DNA of 64,000 nucleotides from Photobacterium profundum SS9 (GTDB lineage Bacteria; Pseudomonadota; Gammaproteobacteria; Enterobacterales; Vibrionaceae): NCBI RefSeq assembly GCF_000196255.1, contig NC_006370.1, positions 216,187 to 280,186 of the forward strand, read 5' to 3'. Shown piece by piece: positions 27,890 to 35,885 of this stretch (position 1 is its first letter; each line of letters starts with the position of its first letter). The notes under the pieces were generated by a model. It saw only the letters and a program-made list of their open reading frames with translations, ran no database searches and was not told where the DNA came from. The position numbers and the translations under genes were made by a program.

Positions 27890-28510
27890 TTATTCAGAAT
27901 TATGTATTCGATAAGCGCAACGCCTCTCTCCGGCAATAATGTGTTCGTGTCTTTCGATGGAGCAATTGTTCCCTAATAGGCGTCTGAACACAGAAAGCTC
28001 AGACTTACATAATGAAGGACAACGTTTTGCAGCGTGACAAATTGGACAGTGATTTTCTAATAATATGAATGCATCACCATCTTGCTGCAACTCAGCCATG
28101 TAGCCTTCATGTTCCCTCAGTGTAGTCAGTATTTCCAATTTTTCTTTTAAAGTTGAGCTATTTGCCATCGCATATTGGTATTGTTCAAAGGTTTGATTCT
28201 CTCGTCGTTCGATGATTTGATTTAAACCAACGCTGCCAAAAATGTCTTCGACAGAATCAAGCATTTGAATAATGAGATCGCCATGACGATCGGTAAAGCG
28301 ACTATGTCCTTGAGGCGTTAAGCTCCAATGACGTGTTGGTCTGCCTACTTTGACTTTTACATCATGAAAATCTACTAACCCTTCATCTTCAAGCCCTTGC
28401 AGGTGTTGACGTACCCCCATGGTGGTGAGGCTAAATTCTTGTGACAATACTTTTGCTGTCACAGGGCCTTCACGCTTTATGTGGTAAAGAATTTTATCGA
28501 TGGTTTTCAT
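27890..28510 (-). CDS. Winged-helix regulator with a C-terminal cysteine cluster (SufR-like)
   Basis: The 206-residue product has a DeoR/ArsR-type winged helix at the N-terminus (TAKVLSQEFSLTTMGVRQHL, about residues 18-37, then the wing VGRPTRHWSLT). The C-terminal quarter holds CPICHAAKRCPSLC and two later cysteines. This spacing suits an iron-sulfur cluster, as in SufR-type repressors. It lies directly upstream of fpr, so redox or iron control of fpr is a reasonable guess. The cluster itself is inferred. Confidence 0.75.
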   Translation of the reverse strand: MKTIDKILYHIKREGPVTAKVLSQEFSLTTMGVRQHLQGLEDEGLVDFHDVKVKVGRPTRHWSLTPQGHSRFTDRHGDLIIQMLDSVEDIFGSVGLNQIIERRENQTFEQYQYAMANSSTLKEKLEILTTLREHEGYMAELQQDGDAFILLENHCPICHAAKRCPSLCKSELSVFRRLLGNNCSIERHEHIIAGERRCAYRIHNSE

Positions 28511-28667
28511 AGCTGCCTGCTTCTTCCTTAGTCATGACTATTATGTAACTAGCTAAGTATATAAAGCAACGACTTTACATAGTAAGGATAGAACAATTCG
28601 GTATTAATTGCTGATAGATAGCAATGTTTTATAGGAAAATTAAAGGGGTAGGCATGTTCGATGGGGT

Positions 28668-28697
28668 AAAAAAAGACGTACAGAAATACGTCTTTTT
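28668..28697 (-). terminator. Terminator downstream of glpX
   Basis: AAAGACGTA and TACGTCTTT form a perfect stem around a six-base loop, with A-rich and T-rich flanks on both sides. It can terminate glpX on the - strand. Confidence 0.82.
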
Positions 28698-28725
28698 ATT
28701 GGAATCTATTAAACGAAGTTCGAAT

Positions 28726-29733
28726 TTAAATGATATGGGTTTTGATTGAATCGTCTTTACGGTCAAGGTAGTGCGTTGACTTAATACGACGAATGGTGCG
28801 GCACTTACCACGAATCAATAGTGTTTCAGTGGTCGCGATATTACCTTTACGGGTAATGCCTTCAAGTAGGTCACCTTTCGTGATACCTGTACCGGCAAAA
28901 ATAACGTTGTCGCTTTTCGCCATGTCTTCCAAGCGTAGTAATACGTTAGTTTCGATACCCATTTCTTTACAGCGGTCAATTTCGATTTGACCGAGGCGAC
29001 GGTTAGCTTCGTTATCTTCTTTTACTTCATGGCGAGGTAGAAGGCGAGCGTGCATGTCACCGCCAAGAGCACGAATTGCAGCCGCTGATACAACACCTTC
29101 TGGTGCGCCACCGATGCAGTACATTACGTCTACTTCACTGTCTGGCATACACGTTAAGATGGATGCCGCAACATCGCCGTCAGGGAATGCAAAGACACGT
29201 ACGCCGATAGTTTGCATTTCTGCAATAACACCATCATGGCGTGGTTTAGCCAAGGTAGTAACCACGAGGCTATCCAGTGTTTTACCCAGTGCTTTTGCGA
29301 TGTTTTCGAGGTTTGTTGCGAGTGGTAGATCCAGATTGATACACCCTTTCGCTTCAGGACCAACAACCAATTTTTCCATGTACATATCTGGGGCTTTCAG
29401 GAACGAGCCTTTTTCACCAGCAGCCAGAACAGCAAGGGCATTGTTTTGTCCCATTGCTGTCATGCGCGTGCCTTCGATTGGGTCAACGGCAATATCAACG
29501 GCATCGCCACCTAGACCGACTTTTTCACCGATGAAAAGCATAGGTGCTTCATCGATCTCGCCTTCACCAATAACAATTTCACCTTCAATTTCAGTTTGAT
29601 TAAGAAGGGTACGCATTACCTCTACAGCTGCATTATCGGCAGCAATTTTGTCACCACGGCCAAGCCATTTGTAGCCAGCAAGTGCTGCGCCTTCAGTTAC
29701 ACGAGAAAATGCCATTGCTAAATCGCGTTTCAT
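28726..29733 (-). CDS. glpX: Class II fructose-1,6-bisphosphatase
   Basis: The product is about 335 residues, matching E. coli GlpX (336). It hydrolyses fructose 1,6-bisphosphate in gluconeogenesis. Conserved metal-binding and substrate segments include IGEGEIDEAPMLFIGE (about residues 55-70), AVDPIEGTRMTAMG (about 84-97), AKPRHDGVIAEM and IGGAPEGVVSAAAIR. The ATG at 29733 has GGAG upstream and matches the family start. In E. coli glpX is the third gene of glpFKX. Here an AT-rich island separates it from glpK. Confidence 0.96.
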   Translation of the reverse strand: MKRDLAMAFSRVTEGAALAGYKWLGRGDKIAADNAAVEVMRTLLNQTEIEGEIVIGEGEIDEAPMLFIGEKVGLGGDAVDIAVDPIEGTRMTAMGQNNALAVLAAGEKGSFLKAPDMYMEKLVVGPEAKGCINLDLPLATNLENIAKALGKTLDSLVVTTLAKPRHDGVIAEMQTIGVRVFAFPDGDVAASILTCMPDSEVDVMYCIGGAPEGVVSAAAIRALGGDMHARLLPRHEVKEDNEANRRLGQIEIDRCKEMGIETNVLLRLEDMAKSDNVIFAGTGITKGDLLEGITRKGNIATTETLLIRGKCRTIRRIKSTHYLDRKDDSIKTHII

Positions 29734-30229
29734 GGTTACTCCAGAAATAGAAATCAGTGAGTTAATGTATGGGTGTTTAACTGGCGCGGATTTTATCATA
29801 GCTCGCAGTGAAACGTTTGCGTTTATTTAAAATCAGCAAAATCATCGTATTTTTAGCCCAAAAGGCAAGATTAAAGGATATTGGTGTAAAGGGGGGACTG
29901 TTGCAAATAATCTGATAAGGCAGTTCTACCCTGTGACGCTGTAATGATCACTGGTAAATAGCTTCAATATAAAGAGATGATTCATGGCGGCGGATTTTTC
30001 CCGCAGCAGGGGTTTACGTTCATTCTTGCATAACCATAATGGGTCCTAACCTCATGAGCTATATTGCTCTGCTGGTTGGGGGCGTCATCTCCGACCAATG
30101 CGCAAGCTATAATTGACTCAACCCTAAGAAACATCAATTTTGCTGGGTCATCTCAAACGAATCCTTCGACAAAAGGCAGATTACAGCGGTGGGGGGATTA
30201 ACAGTCTTAATAAGTAATGGACTTTACTT
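29734..30229. other. Non-coding left border of the island
   Basis: The first 100-150 bp is presumably the glpX promoter region. From about 29890 the sequence changes character (GGGGGACTGTTGCAAAT onward) and contains no open frame of note. It looks like decayed mobile DNA running into the IS66-like remnant, but I could not match this part to a specific element. Confidence 0.35.
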
Positions 30230-30646
30230 ATTGATATTATCTTTCGAGTTCTGCGCCGTTATGAGGAAGAAAGTATTTCAATAGAACTATACTATTGGAA
30301 AATGAATCGACTGAGAAAAAGCCTAATACATTGCTTGAACAAAGGCGCTGATGTCTCGGTATAGTGGTCGGTGTCAATTTATTCTTAAACACGAAGTAAG
30401 TTTGTGGGTATTTTGACGGTCCTCTTAAAAATCCCGCTGACTAATAATGAAGCTGAGCGGCGGTTACGCGGAATTAGTTTTGGTACAAGCTCAGATCGTG
30501 GTGACAAATTCCGTGGTCGAATAAATACACTTGTCGAAACCTGCAAGAAACGAGGAATGTCACCATTCATCGCTCTCCAAAATATTGTTAATGCTGTAGT
30601 GAAGCAGCAGTCATATCCTAACATCTTCAATCTTTGTTCAGAGTAG
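30230..30646 (+). pseudogene. IS66-like transposase remnant (C-terminal part, several frameshifts)
   Basis: Only the last part of a transposase remains. One frame gives YYWKMNRLRKSLIHCLNKGA, another gives RYSGRCQFILKHEVSLWVF, and a third (from 30404) gives ILTVLLKIPLTNNEAERRLR and VETCKKRGMSPFIAL. PLTNNEAERxLR followed by 'FGTSSDRGDKF' is characteristic of the IS66-type C-terminus. At least two frameshifts separate the pieces, so it is dead. It marks the left side of the island. Confidence 0.78.
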
Positions 30647-30678
30647 CCGTCAAGCTACTCTGGTGAATGTTTGAAATT

Positions 30679-31179
30679 TTAAAATGATACTTGACTGCAT
30701 TTCCAGCTGTCGTAGTCATCTCCAATTTGCATTTGAGAATCTGATAATTTTTCAATATAATATTCAAATCGCCTTGTTCCATTAAATGCTGGCGTTATAT
30801 ATACTGTTTCAATATCATTGATGTATTTTGAACTAAATTTATTGCTACTCTCAAAATCAAATGGCTCATATGTAAGACGTAAGGTGTTATTTATTAAACT
30901 CCATTCACCTTTTGCATTATATGTTAATAATGCGTTTTCTTCTTCTTTAGGTAAGTAATATGTTACTTTTCCTGAGATGTTAAAGAAATTATTTTCATGA
31001 ATAGCCCATAACTCTTTATAAACTTTATCTCCTTGCATCGTAAATGAACAACTCCATTGACGGCTTATATTATGTCCGCTAATTTGTATTTCTTCGGCTA
31101 ACGGCTTTGATGATATCAACAATAGTATTAAGGGAGGGGGTAATTTAATTATTTTATTATATATCATGTATGCTCTCAT
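30679..31179 (-). CDS. Putative exported protein of unknown function
   Basis: The 166-residue product has a hydrophobic N-terminal stretch (LPPPLILLLISS, about residues 13-24) followed by a plausible cleavage site, so it is probably periplasmic or membrane-anchored. The rest is predicted beta-rich with two Cys, in QWSCSF and SWKC, that could form a disulfide. I do not recognise the family. It starts 6 bp after the stop of the TcdA/B-like glycosyltransferase, so the two are almost certainly co-transcribed. An immunity or accessory role for the peptide cluster is a guess from position. Confidence 0.65.
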   Translation of the reverse strand: MRAYMIYNKIIKLPPPLILLLISSKPLAEEIQISGHNISRQWSCSFTMQGDKVYKELWAIHENNFFNISGKVTYYLPKEEENALLTYNAKGEWSLINNTLRLTYEPFDFESSNKFSSKYINDIETVYITPAFNGTRRFEYYIEKLSDSQMQIGDDYDSWKCSQVSF

Positions 31180-31185
31180 TATTTT

Positions 31186-32649
31186 TTACACCATAGTGTC
31201 TTCAAGTTCTTTATTTTTCATCCAAGATGATTTTATATGATCAGATGTATACATCGTTTGATCTGTATAACCAATCCCTAGATGAGGTGTTTGTAAAGCA
31301 TAAGATAAGCTGACTTGATTAGTACTATAATCCATTTTCAAAATATCATAAGACAATCCAATCGAAACTTCTAATAACAATGAAGGGCCAGAGGTGATAA
31401 GTGTAACATAATCATCATTGTCAATAGCATCAAATCGATAGTTTTTTAATCTATTGTAGTAGTCATTTTTACCTAAGCTTGCTGTGCTACTATTAAGTAA
31501 ATCAAATCCATGCTCAGAGATATAGTTGTAACGTTTTTTCATTTCGTTGAGAACTATCTTTATTGATTTTGAATTTGAGTGAGCCGATATTATGTTATTA
31601 TTAAACTCGCCGATACTATTTTTATTAGCACTCATTGAAAATAAATTGGCATCTATTTTTTTTATTGAATGTTTTTCATACAAGTTTTCAACTTTCAATT
31701 TCTCTATGTCTTCAATTAATAAATCAGGTAAGTATTTATTAATCTCCCTGAGTGCAGGGTATAATTTCTTTGTGGCTTTTAATAAATCAACTTTAACAAT
31801 GTTATTGTTTTTAATTTTTTCAATGTAAAGTTGAGATTTAAACACATCAATAATGTTTTTGTTTAATATGTTATTTCCTAGCGTTTCATTAGTCCTTTTG
31901 AATACATGCTCTAATGAAGGTAAAGTATCCACATCTATATAGGTACCTCCGTACCTATATAAAATAGACAGTCGAGTGATATCACTTGCAGCTGCTAAGT
32001 TATATCTCAGAAGTATTTCCATTATATAGCAATCATAGTAAAAATTAGATAAAAAAACATCTTTAATAAAATAATTTATATCGACTAAGTCAATGTAGCT
32101 CCCTATGTGTTTATATCTACGTTTAATTGCATTATATTTTTCTTTCAATGTGATACATATACCTTTATCCAGTTTGTAAACAAAATCAATAATGGCATCA
32201 TCCCCAGACAAGTTATTGTTCATCATTGATTCTTTTATTTCTTTAAAAACATAATTCTGTATTTGTATTACATCTTTTGAGTCTTTATTATTTAGCTTAT
32301 ATGTAGAATGAATTATTTTACGAAGTTTGCCAGCCAAAAGAAATTGACTATCATACCATAATGATATTTTTTCATTACTTATCGAGTTTATCCATACATC
32401 AATATAAGTTAAAGAAGATGTAGGAATGTCACCGATCCAAATGAAAAAAACACCATTAGGAGAAGTTAGATGGTGTGTGTTATTTAAAACTTCTTTAAAT
32501 AAAAAATCAAGGTTATTTAAATATAAACAAACCATATCATTAAGTTTTAAATCTAACAGTATCTCATTGATAAGTGCAATGTTACGTATTGTTTCTGTAA
32601 TGTCACAAGATGATAATGATATTTTCATCTTGTTAAACAAGTCATTCAT
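31186..32649 (-). CDS. Stand-alone TcdA/TcdB-type glycosyltransferase (GT44-like)
   Basis: The 487-residue product has the size and motif order of the glucosyltransferase domain of large clostridial toxins. VFFIWIGDIP (about residues 68-77) corresponds to the donor-binding 'FVWIGG' segment. ASDITRLSILYRYGGTYIDV with the following D-T-L-P holds the DxD metal site (about residues 217-240). Further on come HSNSKSIKIVLNEMKKRYNYI and a late TSGPSLLLE. There is no signal peptide and no toxin delivery or autoprotease domain. It lies downstream of a GG-leader peptide gene and opposite a C39 exporter. It may glycosylate the peptide or act as a toxin. Codon use is very AT-rich, suggesting transfer. Confidence 0.78.
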   Translation of the reverse strand: MNDLFNKMKISLSSCDITETIRNIALINEILLDLKLNDMVCLYLNNLDFLFKEVLNNTHHLTSPNGVFFIWIGDIPTSSLTYIDVWINSISNEKISLWYDSQFLLAGKLRKIIHSTYKLNNKDSKDVIQIQNYVFKEIKESMMNNNLSGDDAIIDFVYKLDKGICITLKEKYNAIKRRYKHIGSYIDLVDINYFIKDVFLSNFYYDCYIMEILLRYNLAAASDITRLSILYRYGGTYIDVDTLPSLEHVFKRTNETLGNNILNKNIIDVFKSQLYIEKIKNNNIVKVDLLKATKKLYPALREINKYLPDLLIEDIEKLKVENLYEKHSIKKIDANLFSMSANKNSIGEFNNNIISAHSNSKSIKIVLNEMKKRYNYISEHGFDLLNSSTASLGKNDYYNRLKNYRFDAIDNDDYVTLITSGPSLLLEVSIGLSYDILKMDYSTNQVSLSYALQTPHLGIGYTDQTMYTSDHIKSSWMKNKELEDTMV

Positions 32650-32762
32650 TAATGATAGTTGTGAATGATTACTTTTTTTTAATGATTTTAATTAAATTTA
32701 TTTTCTCAACTTCTATTATTTTTTCAATCTCTATGTAATTCATTTCTTTCACTTATTAGATG

Positions 32763-32804
32763 AAAAAAGTGCTTGCTAAATTTATATGTTCAAACAAGCA
32801 CTTA
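32763..32804 (-). terminator. Terminator after the precursor-peptide gene
   Basis: On the - strand AAGTGCTTG pairs with CAAGCACTT across a 20-base AT-rich loop and runs into TTTTTTC. It lies about 40 bp after the precursor stop, so the peptide gene can be transcribed in excess over the glycosyltransferase downstream. Confidence 0.75.
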
Positions 32805-32841
32805 TAACAATAATTAATTAAAGGTGATTTTATCATTATGA

Positions 32842-33057
32842 TTAGCCTCTAGAATTACAACCACCACCAGTTTTTTGTTTTTTCTCATGATCTTTACGAT
32901 TACGATCCCAATCGCGTGCACGGTCCACCTTCTTCTTCTCACGTCGAGCGTTTGAACCACAGCCACGTGAAATCCGGTCCCAACGGCGTCCACCATTTAC
33001 AATATCCAATTCTTCATCTGTCAATACTTGAGCTTGAGAGCAAACTATTTGTTTCAT
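32842..33057 (-). CDS. Precursor peptide with double-glycine leader (microcin/RiPP-like)
   Basis: The 71-residue product starts at an ATG (33057). Residues 1-23 form a leader ending LTDEELDIVNGG, a textbook double-glycine signal (hydrophobic and acidic positions at -4, -7 and -12, GG at -2/-1) of the kind cut by C39 peptidase exporters. The 48-residue core starts RRWDRISRGCGSN, has a highly charged middle rich in K, R, D and E, and ends GGGCNSRG. It has exactly two Cys (core positions 10 and 44) flanked by Gly and Ser, possible sites for a disulfide or for sugar. A C39 exporter is encoded about 3 kb away in the opposite direction. I know no named relative. Confidence 0.78.
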   Translation of the reverse strand: MKQIVCSQAQVLTDEELDIVNGGRRWDRISRGCGSNARREKKKVDRARDWDRNRKDHEKKQKTGGGCNSRG

Positions 33058-33297
33058 GTTTATACCACTAAAATTAATAATAAAAATACGTTGACTGTTA
33101 AAGTTATCTTAAATATCAACGTTCAAGTTCGATTCGAAGAGTACCCTTTGTTTTAGTTGCATATCAATGGTTATCTAATGCCTTGAAGATAAAACTGCGG
33201 CGAATATCTCATCTCCAACACTACTTACTGTCTGTTTTAATAGAAAAAATATTAAATAGGCCTTAACAATAACAATAAATACTATGGAATCATTGAC

Positions 33298-33764
33298 GTG
33301 TTTAGAAAAGAGGTCCATGAGGCTGAAAAACAAAAATTATTTGGTTCAGTAATACTGATACAACCTGTATCGATCTATGCTATATGCGCATCACTTTTTA
33401 TCACATTTGTAATAATTTTGATTTTTCTCAGTCAAGCAAATTACTCTAGAAAGGAGTCAGTTAAAGGTTATCTCCTCCCAAAGAGTGGTGTGGTTAAAGT
33501 TTTTTCAAATCGAATTGGGGTGATTGAAAATTTATATGTCAAAGAAGGAACTTTAATTCAGCAAGGAGATGCTCTTTTAAAAATAAAAAATAGCCAAAGC
33601 TTGGCCACTGGAATTGAATTATCTACAGCTTTAAGTTCAGAGTTATCTAAACAAATCAAGTCACTCGAGACAGAATATGTAGCAACTACCGATCTGAATC
33701 AAGAAGATATTGCTCGTATGTCAAATCAGTATAAACAACTAAAAATGAGCTTATCTGCTATCAG
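33298..33764 (+). pseudogene. HlyD-family adaptor, N-terminal part (interrupted by IS)
   Basis: The first part of a membrane-fusion protein for peptide export. FRKEVHEAEKQKLFGSVIL is followed by one membrane span (about residues 28-46) and a half-lipoyl domain with GVIENLYVKEGTLIQQGDAL. The start is a GTG at 33298 with a weak GGAA upstream. At codon 156 the reading frame runs into the IS4-family element and stops within it (33786). It rejoins the frame at 35165 once the element and one 8-bp target copy are removed. Confidence 0.88.
33757..33764. repeat. Left 8-bp target-site duplication
   Basis: GCTATCAG directly abuts the left end of the insertion sequence and is repeated at 35165-35172 on its right side. 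Confidence 0.9.
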
Positions 33765-35164
33765 CATAGGTATCTACACAGATTGAGCAAAAAACGAACT
33801 GGCTATTTGCCTCATCGCGTTTATCTCATCCATGGTGTAGGTATCTAGTACTTCACACATTTGTAGGAAAACCCATAGTCCCGCAAGCAGTGATGGCTGA
33901 GTGACAGGCTTTGTTCGCTTAGTTAAACGACCACTCAGCTTAACCAAAAAACCTTTAAATTCATTAGCTTCATCCGAGCTGTCCGAATAAAGCTTAAATA
34001 TCAACGTCGTTGCAACACTGGCTGTGATCAGACGCTTTAATATTGACTCCGCAGTAGTTTGCTGCCATTTTTCTAACTGATGACCATCTGACTTCAATAA
34101 CTTAAACCAAGATTCAATATTCCAGCGATGGCAATACCACGTTGCGATCTCTGTTGCATCAACATCCAACACGTTAGACAGCAGATACCATCTTGCTAGC
34201 TCTTTACCTTCATCATCCGTGACTAGGCTCATAACAAAGCGACAGGTGGGCGCCGCTGACGCGAGCTTTTCTGATTTCCGGTGTAACTCAACAGTCGTTT
34301 CACCAACAAACAAATAGCCCTCTTTACCTCGAAGAGAAATAACACCTTTCAAGTCTGGGGAGATTGTTCGACTGATGATTTCAGCCGTTTTAAACTGACC
34401 TTCGTGACGGAACGTTGAGCCTTTTTTAGTTCGAGTTAGCCAGTGAACTGAGCCTAAACGTCTTAAGTCTTTCGCTGAATCTGCTTCTCTATCAACAACA
34501 TGCACCAGGGGCTTGTCTAAATCTAATTGTTCTTGCCAATGAATGCTGTCAAAGAGTGAATCTAGGTGACTTTGCTTGGGTTGTAACTCTTGGCTTCGGC
34601 ATTGATAAATACCGTTGCTTGTCAGTAAGTTAAGACCTGCTGGAGCAATGGGTGCGCCAGTATTTGCGTCTACCAATAAAGACGCTTGCAGTTCGTAGCC
34701 AACATCGAGAGCGTGTGACATCTTAGTTTTATCTAACTTACTATGATGTTTAGCGAAATTGATATGGCACCAATCATGAGCCATTAATACATATCGACTT
34801 TGACTTTCTTTCACACCAGAACGAGCAAGACCCAGCATCGGGCCACTTAGCATAGGAAAAGTCACATCCTCATTATGATAAAAACGCCATGTTGCTTGTG
34901 TCGATGCCCATGATTGTGTGTGGTGGCGAAGAGATTTTACACCTGGTGCATTGCTAGAATTAACTGTCATGTGTTCCATTATAAGGGTCTGATAACGCTT
35001 AGATAATCTTGATTCAAGGATACAGGGTAATTGATGTTGTTCAAAAAGAGTCATCGTCAATACTAATGAAATGAAAGTTAACTCTCTTGATCGTTGATCC
35101 TTAGATCAGTTCCCTTCTCTTGGCCGATTGGTTAATTTGTAACCATTTTGTGTAGATACCTATG
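33765..35164. mobile_element. IS4-family insertion sequence, complete (1400 bp)
   Basis: Both ends carry the inverted repeat CATAGGTATCTACACA (16 of 16 matching), and the element is flanked by the 8-bp direct repeat GCTATCAG. It contains a single intact transposase gene on the - strand. Everything needed for transposition appears intact, so the insertion is likely recent. It splits the HlyD-type gene. I cannot give its ISfinder name. Confidence 0.93.
33774..35060 (-). CDS. IS4-family transposase
   Basis: The 428-residue product shows a full DDE set: MAHDWCHINF (first Asp, about residue 94), HVVDREADSAKDL (second Asp, about residue 189) and the IS4 signature YCHRWNIESWFKLLK (Y-x2-R-x3-E-x6-K, about residues 311-326). 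The long beta-strand insertion between the second Asp and the Glu is typical of IS4 relatives. The reading frame is uninterrupted. It is transcribed opposite to the gene it disrupts. Confidence 0.93.
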   Translation of the reverse strand: MTMTLFEQHQLPCILESRLSKRYQTLIMEHMTVNSSNAPGVKSLRHHTQSWASTQATWRFYHNEDVTFPMLSGPMLGLARSGVKESQSRYVLMAHDWCHINFAKHHSKLDKTKMSHALDVGYELQASLLVDANTGAPIAPAGLNLLTSNGIYQCRSQELQPKQSHLDSLFDSIHWQEQLDLDKPLVHVVDREADSAKDLRRLGSVHWLTRTKKGSTFRHEGQFKTAEIISRTISPDLKGVISLRGKEGYLFVGETTVELHRKSEKLASAAPTCRFVMSLVTDDEGKELARWYLLSNVLDVDATEIATWYCHRWNIESWFKLLKSDGHQLEKWQQTTAESILKRLITASVATTLIFKLYSDSSDEANEFKGFLVKLSGRLTKRTKPVTQPSLLAGLWVFLQMCEVLDTYTMDEINAMRQIASSFFAQSV

Positions 35165-35172
35165 GCTATCAG
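35165..35172. repeat. Right 8-bp target-site duplication
   Basis: GCTATCAG follows the right end of the insertion sequence and matches the copy at 33757-33764. Confidence 0.9.
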
Positions 35173-35885
35173 TCGAGCAAAAAGAACAAGTGAAGATAAG
35201 TTAAAACTAAAAACAAAACAGCTGAAAAATAATGATCTATTACATAAAAATGGATACCTTTCGTCAAATGATTTAGAAAAAACAAATGAAAATTATCTCA
35301 TAACATTAGAAAATGATGCCTTGTTGGAGATGGACAAAATTAATATTAAAACAAGAAAGTATTAAAAGAGAAATATCTAACTTAAAATCACAAATATCAA
35401 GGTTGAATAATCAATATGAATTTATAACAAAAGCACCAGAAGTTGGTATCATTACGGCAATTCAACAAAATATCGGATCTCAAGTTAATGAAAATACACC
35501 CTTACTTAGTATTATTCCTATAAATTCATCTTTAGAAATTGAATTGCTTTTACCTACTCGATCTGCGGGGTTTATTCAACTTGGTGATAACGTCAACATT
35601 CGTTTTGATGCTTTTCCTTATCAGAAATTTGGTTTCATTACAGGGGGAATATCAAATATCGATAAAGTTCTTATACTGCCGACAGATAAAGTTCTTCCAA
35701 TAAAGATTAACGAAGCTATGTATCGAATTCGCGCAACGCTTAATCAACAATCAGTTTATGCTTATGGTGAAAGCTTTCCACTGAAAGTAGGTATGATTGC
35801 TGATGCTGATATTATTTTAGAAAAACGTAGTCTATTAGAATGGTTGTTTGAACCTATCTATTCCGTAAAGGGAAAACTTGGATGA
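35165..35885 (+). pseudogene. HlyD-family adaptor, C-terminal part (with a second frameshift)
   Basis: After the IS, the adaptor frame resumes as AISRAKRTSEDKLK with a coiled coil. It stops at 35365 because one extra base lies somewhere in the A-rich stretch about 35330-35360. The next frame continues the coiled coil (KQESIKREISNLKSQISRLN), then the second half of the lipoyl domain (APEVGIITAIQQNIGSQV) and the C-terminal beta-barrel, ending four bases into the exporter gene (ATGA overlap). So the gene carries two independent lesions. The last three bases of the IS provide an in-frame ATG (35162) for the distal part. Confidence 0.85.

Noticed and set aside
29890..29905. GGGGGACTGTTGCAAAT as a possible end of an IS6-family element
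   Set aside because: The similarity to IS6-type ends covers only about a dozen bases and no IS6 transposase sequence or opposite end was found.
32669..32743. 24-codon frame MNYIEIEKIIEVEKINLIKI... on the - strand between the precursor peptide and the glycosyltransferase
   Set aside because: No good ribosome-binding site, low-complexity Ile/Lys/Glu content expected from AT-rich DNA, and no GG leader. It could be a leader peptide but cannot be supported.
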